64,000 nt of DNA from Hellea sp. (lineage in GTDB: Bacteria; Pseudomonadota; Alphaproteobacteria; Caulobacterales; Maricaulaceae): assembly GCA_028224375.1 (NCBI GenBank), contig JAOIVW010000001.1, positions 124,001-188,000 of the forward strand. Reading direction: 5' to 3'. A model generated the notes under the pieces. That model was given only the letters and a program-made list of their open reading frames with translations. It had not been told where the DNA came from and made no database searches. Position numbers and translations under genes: made by a program. Shown here in pieces: positions 28,137 to 36,851 of this stretch. The first letter of the stretch is position 1. Every line of letters begins with the position of its first letter.

Positions 28137-28826
28137 ATGACCCTCAATACAGATAAGTCTCCAAGCGTAACGGACGCCCTCAATACGCGTATCACCTGTC
28201 GTGATTTTCTTGATACGCCCGTGCCTGATGAGGTTTTGATGCGCATCTTAAATACGGCCCTGCGCAGTCCGTCAGGCGGGAACTTACAGCCCTGGAAGCT
28301 TCACGTGATGACAGGCGAAACTTTGACAAAGTTCAAAGCGACATGCGTCGAGCGTATGATGGCCGGAAAGCAAGAAGTCCCGACCTATCCCGCCTATCCA
28401 TCACCGCTTTGGGAGCCTCAGCGCAGCTGGCGATATAAGCTCGGCGAAGATATGTATGCCAAAATTGGCATTGAAAAAGACAATAAGATGGGACGTTTGG
28501 CGTGGCTTGCTCAGAACGGTAAGTTTTTTGAAGCGCCTGTCGGAATTATCATCACGGGCGATAAGCGCCTCGAGCAGCCTCAATATATGGATATCGGCAT
28601 TCTTTTGCAGTCCATCATGCTTTTGGCCCGTGAAGAGGGGCTTCATACAGCGCCGCAAGGTTGGTGGCGCAATTGGTCATCTGTTTCGCAAGACCTACTT
28701 GATATACCAGAAGAGGAAGAGGTCCTTGTAGGTATGTCGCTAGGTTATGGTAATCCAGAACACAAAGTGAATGACCTCTATGCGGACCGTGCAAGCCTGA
28801 GTGAACTAGCAAAGTTCTACAAATAG
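28137..28826 (+). CDS. Nitroreductase-family flavoprotein
   Basis: A 229-residue FMN-dependent oxidoreductase. The N-terminal RITCRDFLDTPVPDEVL, the FMN-binding RSPSGGNLQPWK and the C-terminal MSLGYGNPEHKVN loop fit the family. Likely NAD(P)H-dependent reduction of nitro or quinone compounds; the physiological substrate is unknown. It is the last gene of the gatCAB-linked unit and is followed by a very AT-rich non-coding stretch. Confidence 0.88.
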   Translation: MTLNTDKSPSVTDALNTRITCRDFLDTPVPDEVLMRILNTALRSPSGGNLQPWKLHVMTGETLTKFKATCVERMMAGKQEVPTYPAYPSPLWEPQRSWRYKLGEDMYAKIGIEKDNKMGRLAWLAQNGKFFEAPVGIIITGDKRLEQPQYMDIGILLQSIMLLAREEGLHTAPQGWWRNWSSVSQDLLDIPEEEEVLVGMSLGYGNPEHKVNDLYADRASLSELAKFYK

Positions 28827-29207
28827 GCGGTTTGAATTCTGATTGGACTGTCCCAAATTGAGAAAAACAATTTAAAATGCGTTTTATTTTTGTAAAATGC
28901 ATTTTTTTTAGACCATTTTATAGTTAGCCTATAGTTGAATTTCATACCTTCTATATTTCATATATTATAGTATAGATTAAAATGTAATCTTATTTTAATC
29001 ATGTATAAATTTGTAATTAACGTATATTTACTTCATTTAACACTAATAAAGCTTGATTAACCTTTATTCTAATTAACGTTATATTTATCTGAACTGGCAC
29101 AGAGTGTTTTTAAGCGATGAGAGCGGAAAGAAATTTCGCCAAACGCTACTTCGAAGAACGAGTGTTCCCGAAGCTATTAGGTGAAAAGTGAAATTAAGGA
29201 GGCATGT
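28827..29207. promoter_or_regulatory. AT-rich intergenic regulatory stretch with several dyads
   Basis: About 380 bp without a convincing gene and the most AT-rich part of the window. It holds two near-identical 12-mers, AAAATGCGTTTT (28874-28885) and AAAATGCATTTT (28894-28905), exactly 20 bp apart; a perfect inverted repeat GATTAAAAT / ATTTTAATC (28975-28983 and 28992-29000); and two direct copies of TAATTAACGT followed by ATATTTA (29014-29030 and 29070-29087). A 24-codon frame (29117-29191) ends just before the ribosome site of the next gene and could be a leader peptide, but this is unsupported. Confidence 0.55.
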
Positions 29208-29498
29208 ATGGCCTTTACAGATGTTGAAGTACAAGAAGCAGAAGCAGCCATTGCTGCAGGTGCGAAATCAGAAGATCTATTCCGCTTAGGATTAATCTAC
29301 TCTACAGATCTTGAAGATCGTGGTCCGGATTTCGTCGAAGCGCATAAATGGTTTAGTCTTGCGGCTATGATGGGGTCTATGCCGGCCAAAAGTTACCGGG
29401 AAGAAATCAAGCTTGAAATGAGCACAGATGATCTGACTTTGGCCCAACGTGCCGCGCGTGGATGGCTCGCTGAAAACCGCGAACTACTCGCAGCTTAA
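29208..29498 (+). CDS. Small Sel1-repeat-like protein
   Basis: A 96-residue cytoplasmic protein. The segment LFRLGLIYSTDLEDRG, then FVEAHKWFSLAAMMGSM, has the spacing of a Sel1-type (TPR-related) repeat, followed by a helical tail. Start ATG 29208 has a full consensus ribosome site AAGGAGG (29196-29202) 5 nt upstream, so strong translation is expected; a GTG at 29181 is the longer alternative. Sel1 proteins act as scaffolds; the partner is unknown. It stands alone between the AT-rich region and the polysaccharide locus. Confidence 0.75.
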   Translation: MAFTDVEVQEAEAAIAAGAKSEDLFRLGLIYSTDLEDRGPDFVEAHKWFSLAAMMGSMPAKSYREEIKLEMSTDDLTLAQRAARGWLAENRELLAA

Positions 29499-29508
29499 TT
29501 TTAAGCAT

Positions 29509-29540
29509 TAAAAAAGCGGCCTTGGCTTAGCCAGACCGCT
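29509..29540 (-). terminator. Terminator of the wza-like gene (bidirectional position)
   Basis: AGCGG (29515-29519) and CCGCT (29536-29540) form the base of a hairpin whose inner arms TTGGCT and AGCCAG also pair. On the minus strand it is followed by TTTTTT, so it is a good intrinsic terminator for the wza-like gene. It also lies just after the Sel1-like gene on the plus strand. Confidence 0.8.
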
Positions 29541-29562
29541 CTTTAAGTGGTGTTTTCCCGTT

Positions 29563-30513
29563 TTATGGGGAAATAACAGTTGTTCCGCCATTATTGCTGC
29601 CAAATTGGTAGCTTAGGTTGAAGTCAACAGGCAGTGTTGCGCGGAAATTCTGTACCCATGTGCCGATTTCAGCAATGTTGGATTGCGGTGCAAAGATGAT
29701 ATCGCCGCGGCGAAGCTGCATATTATCATCATATTCCCGAATGTTAAGAAGTCCATTACGTATATTAACTGTGCGCATCATCATGCCGCCATTCGGTGCG
29801 CGCCGCAGAACAGCAACTTTGCGCGCTCTCGCCGTAGGGCGTAAACCTCCCGCCATTATAAGAGCCTCTAAAGCTCCAATACGGCCTGGCAAGGTATAAG
29901 TTCCGGGTTGTCCAACCTGACCCCCGACATAAATTTGCTCAGATGAGTAGGCCCGAGGCGTCACAGCCAATGTAGGGTCGCGTAGCTGCTTGCCTAATTC
30001 CGCTGATAATTCGCCTTGAACCTGCTGAAAGGTGCGTCCCGCTGCTAGTATAGGCCTACTCATGGGCATAACAACACGGCCATCAGGGCCCACAGTAAGT
30101 GTGCGGGAGAGTTCAGGCGCGCTCGAGACCACTATATCTAGCTGGTCGCCGGGATGTAATGTATATTGCGGCTCATAATTTACCCATTGTTGGAACATAC
30201 CCATGCCTGGATGTGGGGCGGGGACCTGATACGCGATGTTCTTTTCACCCCTGAGGCGCTCCAAGAAGCCTTTATATTTTTTCGGGCGTTTCGCGTGTTC
30301 GTTATTAATGTAACGCGCCGGAACAGGTCCGTTATACATATGAGGATTAACCATAGGGGCGCCGGGATAGCCATTATGGTTAATCACCGGCGCGTGATTC
30401 GGAATCGGTGTTCCGTAGCGGTTCTGTGCAAAAGCAGTCGAATCACCCATTAAAGCGAGGGCTGAAACCCCCATAAACAGGGCGAAAATCGGAGTTTTGA
30501 TGTATTTGCTCAT
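29563..30513 (-). CDS. Polysaccharide export outer-membrane protein (Wza/HfsD-like)
   Basis: A 316-residue protein with a signal peptide ending STAFAQ. The poly-export domain appears at about residue 116 (LHPGDQLDIVV, LTVGPDGRVVMP, and LAVTPR), followed by an SLBB domain (YVGGQVGQPGTYTLPGRIGALEALIMAGG). There is no lipobox Cys. It would form the outer-membrane channel for the polysaccharide made by the neighbouring genes. Divergent from the wzz-like gene with a 117-bp shared promoter region containing three GTTAA(C) sites. Confidence 0.88.
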   Translation of the reverse strand: MSKYIKTPIFALFMGVSALALMGDSTAFAQNRYGTPIPNHAPVINHNGYPGAPMVNPHMYNGPVPARYINNEHAKRPKKYKGFLERLRGEKNIAYQVPAPHPGMGMFQQWVNYEPQYTLHPGDQLDIVVSSAPELSRTLTVGPDGRVVMPMSRPILAAGRTFQQVQGELSAELGKQLRDPTLAVTPRAYSSEQIYVGGQVGQPGTYTLPGRIGALEALIMAGGLRPTARARKVAVLRRAPNGGMMMRTVNIRNGLLNIREYDDNMQLRRGDIIFAPQSNIAEIGTWVQNFRATLPVDFNLSYQFGSNNGGTTVISP

Positions 30514-30630
30514 AAAAAGGGCCTCAGCACAGATGTTTTTCGTCTTTTTTCAATAGTTAACAAGAATGGATAAGGAATTGTTAAATTTTGACCTGTCTTA
30601 TGGTTAACAGAATCGTTTTGAGGGTTGGAT

Positions 30631-32640
30631 ATGGCATTTTTGCGCCGGAATAAGAATAATACCACTAGGGGCCATGATGGCATGTCTCCTAGTGATGCGC
30701 CAACTTACGATAAGAGGCCACGTGCTGCTGACTTGACAGTTGGCGATTATGCGAACGGCATGCCAAATATTCGCTTGGGGCAGATGTTCAAATCCTTCGG
30801 GCGTCAACTCCTATGGGCTGGGCCGCTCTTTGTTATTGGCTCCGTTGTGGCTTGGAACTTAACAAGTGACTTTAAACGCACATATACGGGCGATGCCCGC
30901 ATTCTTGTGCAAATTGGTGATGAATATGTCTATCAACCTATAAATGGGCAGCCAGGACAGGCAGGGCTAACCCTTACGGCGGATACAATCGCGCTTAATG
31001 AAGTTGGAATCATTAAAAATGATGAGATCATTGAGCAAGTATATGGCGAGATGACGTCTCCGACAAACCCTCTTGCTAAGCGGTTTGACCCAGAAGGGAT
31101 GAAAAAACTTCGTGAGGCTGGGAATAATGAGCAAGACCGTTTAGAGGCTAAGGCTGAGATATACCGCAAAATAAACCATTCTTTCTTAGTCGCGCCGCGA
31201 CCCAAGTCATCTATTATCGATTTGGTTTATAAACATGAAGACGGTGAGGTTGCTGTCGCGACCTTGAATGCGCTAATTTTGGCCTATCAGTCATATCGCC
31301 GGGAAATCTTTGTGGAGGGCTCTGCTGGTATTATTGGTGAGCGCCGCAGGGAAACAGAACGCCAGTTAAATTCAAATGAACGCCAAATTGCAAGCTTTCT
31401 GCAAAAAAACAATATTTCGGATTTTGACTCAGAGCAGGAAGGGGTTCGGGAGCGCACAGAAGAGCTTCGCGCTTCTCTGAACGAGTTGAGGGCGAATATA
31501 GCAGAAACAGAAACTGCTTTGGCTACGGTTGAAGGGCAATTGCGAGGAACGCCGCAGGAGATAAACCTCTACATAGATGACCGTGCATCGGCCCGTATTT
31601 CTCAAGCTGAGCTAGAGCTAAAGCAGCTTTTAGCTAAATATCTGCCGACCAGCGATCCTGTGCGCCAAAAACGAACAGAGTTAGCTGAGCTTAAATCCTT
31701 GCAAACGGCCAATGGCGGAAAAGCCTCAGGTGGACGCCGCGTGGGGCCGAACACAGTGTATCAAGAATTGCTAACTAATCGCAACACACTTCAAGCAACA
31801 GCCGACAGTTACCGCGAGAAAGAGTTTACGCTTCAACGTCAGCTTGACAGTGCAGACTTTAAGGTTCGCAAGCTAACGTCGTTAAGTCCTGATTATGCGA
31901 ATTTATTGCGCGAGCGTGATTCATTGAGTTCGCGCTTAAAGAACTATAACGCCCAAGAGCAAGAGGCTTTAGTAAACCAGCAACAAGCAGAAGACACCAA
32001 CCAAAATATTAAAGTTATTTCTTGGCCCAAGTATCCAAATAAGGGAGCTAACACACGGCTATATGCTGCGGCGGGTGCAATCTTTGCTTGGGGGCTTACG
32101 CTCTTTATGTTGGCCTTATTGCGTGTCTTCCTTGATCCACGTCTCTACGCTGCGCCTGTTACGCGCCGCGGAACCGATGTGACGCCTGACTATATTCCTG
32201 AACCCGTGTCGCCTCAGGCACCTGCTTATGCGCCGGCAGCAGCTGTTTATCAGCCTGCAGCTCATGAGCCCGCTGCTTATGATCCATATGGGCAAGCTAA
32301 CGCAGGCTATGCTCAGGGGACTTATGGAACTGGCGCAGAGGCTCAAGCTGGACAAAATTATTCACAGGCAAATTATGCGGCCGACACCACTGCACAATAT
32401 GGAGTGGACCAAGGCGGATATGCTCCTAATACAATGATGCAAGGCGCGGAGTCACAAGGGCATTACGATCAAAACCCTTATCAAGCCGCAACAGATTATG
32501 ACCCCGCGCCATATACAGATGGATCAGCCGCAGTGGACTTGTATAGTAATCCTTACTTGTCTGGTCAAAGCGCAGGAGCACTTGATCAAAACGGGCAGAA
32601 CTATCAAACGCCTTATGATCCTAATGCGCCGCAAGGGTAG
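30631..32640 (+). CDS. Polysaccharide co-polymerase (Wzz/GNVR type, HfsA-like) with Tyr-rich tail
   Basis: About 669 residues. A cytoplasmic N-terminus leads to TM1 (about residues 60-80), a long periplasmic coiled-coil domain with GNVR-like features (VRERTEELRASLNELRANI), TM2 (about 475-497), then an unusual cytoplasmic tail of some 155 residues made of Ala/Gln/Gly/Pro with about 19 evenly spaced tyrosines. There is no Walker motif, so it is not a fused tyrosine kinase. It controls chain length and connects polymerase to the export channel. Start ATG 30631 has GAGGG 6 nt upstream; a TTG at 30625 is the alternative. Confidence 0.87.
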   Translation: MAFLRRNKNNTTRGHDGMSPSDAPTYDKRPRAADLTVGDYANGMPNIRLGQMFKSFGRQLLWAGPLFVIGSVVAWNLTSDFKRTYTGDARILVQIGDEYVYQPINGQPGQAGLTLTADTIALNEVGIIKNDEIIEQVYGEMTSPTNPLAKRFDPEGMKKLREAGNNEQDRLEAKAEIYRKINHSFLVAPRPKSSIIDLVYKHEDGEVAVATLNALILAYQSYRREIFVEGSAGIIGERRRETERQLNSNERQIASFLQKNNISDFDSEQEGVRERTEELRASLNELRANIAETETALATVEGQLRGTPQEINLYIDDRASARISQAELELKQLLAKYLPTSDPVRQKRTELAELKSLQTANGGKASGGRRVGPNTVYQELLTNRNTLQATADSYREKEFTLQRQLDSADFKVRKLTSLSPDYANLLRERDSLSSRLKNYNAQEQEALVNQQQAEDTNQNIKVISWPKYPNKGANTRLYAAAGAIFAWGLTLFMLALLRVFLDPRLYAAPVTRRGTDVTPDYIPEPVSPQAPAYAPAAAVYQPAAHEPAAYDPYGQANAGYAQGTYGTGAEAQAGQNYSQANYAADTTAQYGVDQGGYAPNTMMQGAESQGHYDQNPYQAATDYDPAPYTDGSAAVDLYSNPYLSGQSAGALDQNGQNYQTPYDPNAPQG

Positions 32641-32651
32641 TTTGCGGCCCA

Positions 32652-33980
32652 ATGGTCACCCAAACTTATAGCCACGAAAACCTACGACAGCGCAATTATG
32701 CGCTGGGCTCACTTTTGCATGGAATCGAGAATGCTCTCTTTTTCTTCGTTATCCTCTATTTCTCTGGGGCTATTAACGGGCTGTTCTTTACTGATTTAAA
32801 CGATTTAGAGCGCGATTTTCCTATGGCGCGGCTCATGTGGTATCCGGTTTACGGCATTGTTTTGCTGCTCGGGTTTCGATGTCTGCCTCAGCTTACGCGT
32901 GTCGCCATATTTAGCCCTATCTTAATATTCAGTGTGCTCGTCTGCGGTGTGTCCATGCTGTGGTCAATCGAGCCTGGAGTTACCATACGCCGAGCCATTG
33001 CTTTGTTAATGACGACCTTATTTGGCTTAGTTTTAGCCGCGCGGTATGACTGGAATGGCTTAGTTCAACGACTAGCAATTGTCTTTGGGGTTTTAGCGGT
33101 TTTTTCACTGTTATTCGGGTTCATTGATCCAGCGCGCGGTATTCATAATGAAATTCATCACGGCGCTTGGCGAGGACCTTGGAGTGAAAAGAATTATCTT
33201 GGGTCTCAGATGACTCGAGGACTTGTGGTGATGATGTGTGCTTTTGCTATGAAGCCCTCACGAGGTTGGATTTGGATTCCGATAGGGCTTATTTGTTTCA
33301 CCCTGGTTTTGCTCTCTACGTCTAAGACGGCGCTTCTGGCATGCTTAGCTGCTATTGGGCTATTTATTGTCTTACGTATTTTTCGCCGCTTTCCGGTGCT
33401 GCGCATCCCGGTTGCTTATTTGTTCTTAGCTGGAACGACAGTTCTGATTGGCTTGGTTTTAGTGGCGCCAGATATGATGCTGGAGCTTATCGGGAAAGAC
33501 AGGACCCTTACAGGACGAACAGATATTTGGGATGCGCTTCTGCGGTCTATTAAAGAAAAGCCTTATCTGGGTTATGGCTATGGTGTGTACTGGAAGGAAC
33601 AATTGGGGCCGTCTTATTATGTTCGTTTGCAGCTTCAATGGGGTATACCTAGCGCGCATAATGGTTGGATTGAAACGTGGCTTTCCGTCGGTCTTTTAGG
33701 AGTGTCTCTATTTGCATTGCACTTTATCTGGACATTTATTCTGGCCCTGCAACGTATACGGCGCGGAGGGTCGGAGACCTATTTTGCTATTTTGGTCGTT
33801 GTCGTCTTTTTCGTGTTCTCGTTGTCAGAAAGCGCTATCCTTCAACAGAATGATCTAAGTTGGGCGATATTCGTTGCAGTCTCTGCAAAGCTCTTTGCGT
33901 TTGAAAAGCCTTATTGGCGGAACAAACCACGAGAGAATTACTTCACGCAAAAAGTCTGGCGTCCGGTTTCACGAGATTAA
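32652..33980 (+). CDS. O-antigen ligase/polymerase family protein (Wzy/HfsC-like)
   Basis: A 442-residue inner-membrane protein with 11-12 helices. The large periplasmic loop carries the Wzy_C signature (RTLTGRTDIWDALL, then PYLGYGYGVYW and SAHNGWIETWLSVGLLG). It joins repeat units into polymer on the periplasmic face. It starts 11 bp after the Wzz-like gene and ends directly against the convergent acyltransferase. In this setting polymerase is more likely than O-antigen ligase. Confidence 0.85.
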   Translation: MVTQTYSHENLRQRNYALGSLLHGIENALFFFVILYFSGAINGLFFTDLNDLERDFPMARLMWYPVYGIVLLLGFRCLPQLTRVAIFSPILIFSVLVCGVSMLWSIEPGVTIRRAIALLMTTLFGLVLAARYDWNGLVQRLAIVFGVLAVFSLLFGFIDPARGIHNEIHHGAWRGPWSEKNYLGSQMTRGLVVMMCAFAMKPSRGWIWIPIGLICFTLVLLSTSKTALLACLAAIGLFIVLRIFRRFPVLRIPVAYLFLAGTTVLIGLVLVAPDMMLELIGKDRTLTGRTDIWDALLRSIKEKPYLGYGYGVYWKEQLGPSYYVRLQLQWGIPSAHNGWIETWLSVGLLGVSLFALHFIWTFILALQRIRRGGSETYFAILVVVVFFVFSLSESAILQQNDLSWAIFVAVSAKLFAFEKPYWRNKPRENYFTQKVWRPVSRD

Positions 33981-35135
33981 CTATTCGGCTGGCGTAAGCG
34001 AAGACTTTGGATAAGCCGTTTCTTTTTTATCACGTTTGACAATATGGGCCCCGAAACGTTTGCGCAGGGCGACAAACGGTTTTTCTACGATGTAAAATGA
34101 GATTGCGGCAATGGCGAAACTAGCGACAGTTGTAACTAAAAGGCTCAGCGGGCCACGGTCTATTGAACGGTGAACAAGATCATAAATCGGAACATGCCAG
34201 AGATATAGCGCGTATGAGATTTGTCCAATCCAAGCTAGCCATTTCCATTCAGCAATCGTGACAGCAAAATCTAAGGCCTTCAGATAATAGAAGTTTAAAA
34301 CCAACACGAAAAGTGCGGCCCCTTGAAGTGTGAAACGTAATGTATAGCGGAATGTTTCATCCCGTATGAGAAAAGACGCTATGATCGCCAGTCCGGCAAT
34401 AGCAGTGGGGATTAGCCCTAATAACGGTTTAAAGGCTTTCAAGTTGCCTTTCAGGTGTAAAAGTACGCTTAGTAAACATCCCCAAGCTAAGCTGTCGAAA
34501 CGGGCATCTGTCATCATGTAATTGTAATCAGCATAAGGAAGGTCCGTGCCGAACATGATGAAGGTCCGCCATAACGGAACAATCGCAATCAACAACGCCA
34601 GAATAATAGCAGCGCGTTTCCAATTTTTATTACAGAGCAACATAAACGCAGGGAAAATTAAATAGAAATGCTCTTCAACGGCGAGGGACCAAAGATGCGT
34701 CCATGGCATGAAGGGCAAGCCATCCGTTGTCGCGCGGACAAAGACTTGGAAAATATTAGTGAAATAAAATACACCTGCGGTCAGTTCAGTGGCTGATGGT
34801 CCGCCAATCCCTGAGAGACCATAAATGGCAACTGTACCGAAAAGCATAAACAGCAGAGCAGGGTAGAGCCTAACAAAGCGGCGAAGATAAAAATTCTTTA
34901 GACCAATACCGCTTTTCTCAGATTCGGCTAGTAAAAGCCTGGTAATCAGAAAACCTGAAATAAAGAAGAATACGGTGACACCAAATCCGCCAGGGACAAT
35001 ATGTTCAAACCCTAAATGTGCAACCATTACGATGAGGACGGCGATTGCGCGCAATCCATCCAAGCCCGGGATGTACCCAAACTTGGCCGTCTCAGGAAGT
35101 CGGCTATTATCTGTGGCTGTAAGCCAGCTCTTCAT
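33981..35135 (-). CDS. Acyltransferase 3 (OafA/YrhL-like)
   Basis: A 384-residue protein with about ten transmembrane helices and the family N-terminal motif IPGLDGLRAIAVLIVMVAH plus RFVRLYPALLFML. Such enzymes add acetyl or other acyl groups to polysaccharides in the membrane. It ends the leftward operon of sugar enzymes; its ATG overlaps the stop of the preceding glycosyltransferase as TAATG. Decoration of the polysaccharide made here is the likely role. Confidence 0.9.
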   Translation of the reverse strand: MKSWLTATDNSRLPETAKFGYIPGLDGLRAIAVLIVMVAHLGFEHIVPGGFGVTVFFFISGFLITRLLLAESEKSGIGLKNFYLRRFVRLYPALLFMLFGTVAIYGLSGIGGPSATELTAGVFYFTNIFQVFVRATTDGLPFMPWTHLWSLAVEEHFYLIFPAFMLLCNKNWKRAAIILALLIAIVPLWRTFIMFGTDLPYADYNYMMTDARFDSLAWGCLLSVLLHLKGNLKAFKPLLGLIPTAIAGLAIIASFLIRDETFRYTLRFTLQGAALFVLVLNFYYLKALDFAVTIAEWKWLAWIGQISYALYLWHVPIYDLVHRSIDRGPLSLLVTTVASFAIAAISFYIVEKPFVALRKRFGAHIVKRDKKETAYPKSSLTPAE

Positions 35136-36097
35136 TACACGTTGACGCCGGTCGTGGCGTTTGTACCGTACAACTTTTGTTTAAAACTGCTCCACCAGAA
35201 GAACTTGCCCAAAGCTTGAGCTGTACGATTTTGGTAATGAATGTGCTTTGGGTGTTTCATAGCTTTTAACACTGCAAATATCGGGCCATAAACACCGAAT
35301 TGCATAACACCGATGATCATCCACTTTAAAATACCCGGCAGACCGGCTAGCCCTTTATCAGCTTCGGTTTGCGTAGGGCCTTGGCCAAAAGCAAAGTTTC
35401 GTTTCCACATATACATTGCTGTTGCGCGTGAGGCCGGAACTATTTCATAACTTTCAGCCTTGATGGCCCAAGCGACTTTCGCACCGCGCTGCTGCAGATG
35501 ATGGAAGAGGGCATCATCTTCTCCGCCCGTTTCATTATGAATTGGATTAAAGGCCGGCGATGGCATTTCGCAGAGCGAAAGATCAAGTAGACACCCGCCT
35601 GTTCCTAAGCATTTTGTGATATACCCCTCGGGCGCATCCGCGATGCGCGAGAAAAAGGGCGCCATGTAAGGATTAAGCGGGTCGTCCTTATTGGGCATAA
35701 CGGCAATAGCAGGGCCAAATGTAATGGCGGCTTTATATTTAAGCGACGCTTTGACAAGCTCATCAAGCCACCCGGGTAGGGCGTCCATATCATCATCTAA
35801 AAAGGCAATAAAGCGTCCACGCGCAACGTCTAGCGCTCCGTTTCTGGCATTCGAAACGCCAGGTTCGGGAACATGTTTGTAAATGACCTCAATATCTGAG
35901 TTTTTAGAATACTCTGAGACTATAGCCTTTGCACTCGCAAGAGGGTCATTATCGGCAACAACGATTTCCACAAGGCGGTCGCCGGCATGTTGCCCTATAA
36001 GGCTCTTGAGGGCCGTACGTATACCGTCAGGGCGTTTATACGTTGGGATGACAACAGATACACCTTCGCTCCAATTTTGCTCTACCGGTTTAGACAT
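35135..36097 (-). CDS. GT2 glycosyltransferase (second of locus)
   Basis: About 320 residues with a GT-A domain: GVSVVIPTYKRPDGIRTAL, the DXD-like FLDDDMDALPGW and the acceptor-base region ETGGEDDALFHHL. A C-terminal hydrophobic segment (GILKWMIIGVMQFG) suggests membrane contact. Start ATG 36097 has GGAG 7 nt upstream and overlaps the deacetylase gene by 8 bp; a longer start at 36124 is possible. It would add one sugar of the repeat unit to the lipid carrier. Confidence 0.87.
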   Translation of the reverse strand: MSKPVEQNWSEGVSVVIPTYKRPDGIRTALKSLIGQHAGDRLVEIVVADNDPLASAKAIVSEYSKNSDIEVIYKHVPEPGVSNARNGALDVARGRFIAFLDDDMDALPGWLDELVKASLKYKAAITFGPAIAVMPNKDDPLNPYMAPFFSRIADAPEGYITKCLGTGGCLLDLSLCEMPSPAFNPIHNETGGEDDALFHHLQQRGAKVAWAIKAESYEIVPASRATAMYMWKRNFAFGQGPTQTEADKGLAGLPGILKWMIIGVMQFGVYGPIFAVLKAMKHPKHIHYQNRTAQALGKFFWWSSFKQKLYGTNATTGVNV

Positions 36098-36851
36098 TGG
36101 CCAACTCCAGATGGTTGATGGCATCAGCCATAGTGAGTACTTGAGCGCCTGAGGATTTTACAGCTTTGATGACGTTTCGCATTTGTGCAGGTGTGCAGCC
36201 ATATTGGCTAGGGTTCTCACGGACATCATGCGTGAATATTGGTAGCCATCCTGGTTTATTTTTAATATTCTCAATCTGGTTCATCACTTTTTCGTATTCG
36301 GAACCAGCATAAAGGCGATTTGCTCTAATTTGATTCAAATCGATATCTTCTATGCTTTCCCGGCTGGAGATACCGCGAGCACCTTTAAACATTGTTGCGA
36401 GGGTGAATTTCAAATCTTTTGTGACCTGCCCATAAGGGTAAGCAAAGGTTTGGCTGGCTGGTATATTAAGTGCGTTCAGAGCGGCTTGGTTTTTTTCGAT
36501 ATCCGCGAGAAAGTCCTTTGAGCTGTGCTGCATTGCATCGATGTGGCTATATGTATGATCAGCGATTTCGTGGCCGTCCTCATGAAGCGCTTTCACATCA
36601 TCGGCAGACATATGTAAGCCAAGGTGATTTGTTGTCCCGCAAAGTCCCATGGCGATATAAACGGTTGAGCGCCAGTTTTCCTGCGCCAAAGGTTTAATGG
36701 CATTTTCGATGACCGATTTGGGGCAATCATCAAAGCTAAAGCTCACAATGGGGCGTGCCAATTTGGGCTTTAGAACGCGCCGGGCCACAAACGGGACAAT
36801 GCGGCGTCTTAGCTTTGCTTTAAGGGACATATCAGGTTGATATATGGTCAT
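36090..36851 (-). CDS. NodB-type polysaccharide deacetylase (HfsH-like)
   Basis: About 253 residues. The catalytic Asp-Asp is in SFSFDDCPKS and the metal His pair in HEIADHTYSH. The segments TFAYPYGQVTKD, ARGISSRESIEDIDL and FTHDVRENPSQYG resemble the deacetylase of holdfast loci (HfsH), which removes acetyl groups from GlcNAc so that the adhesin becomes cationic and sticky. No signal peptide is visible, as expected for the cytoplasmic HfsH type. The ATG at 36851 overlaps the upstream stop (TAATG) with GGAGG 8 nt before it. Confidence 0.85.
   Translation of the reverse strand: MTIYQPDMSLKAKLRRRIVPFVARRVLKPKLARPIVSFSFDDCPKSVIENAIKPLAQENWRSTVYIAMGLCGTTNHLGLHMSADDVKALHEDGHEIADHTYSHIDAMQHSSKDFLADIEKNQAALNALNIPASQTFAYPYGQVTKDLKFTLATMFKGARGISSRESIEDIDLNQIRANRLYAGSEYEKVMNQIENIKNKPGWLPIFTHDVRENPSQYGCTPAQMRNVIKAVKSSGAQVLTMADAINHLELANV

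Noticed and set aside
29117-29191. A 24-codon frame ending before the Sel1-like gene
   Set aside because: Too short, without a good ribosome site or family; kept only as a possible leader peptide within the AT-rich region entry.
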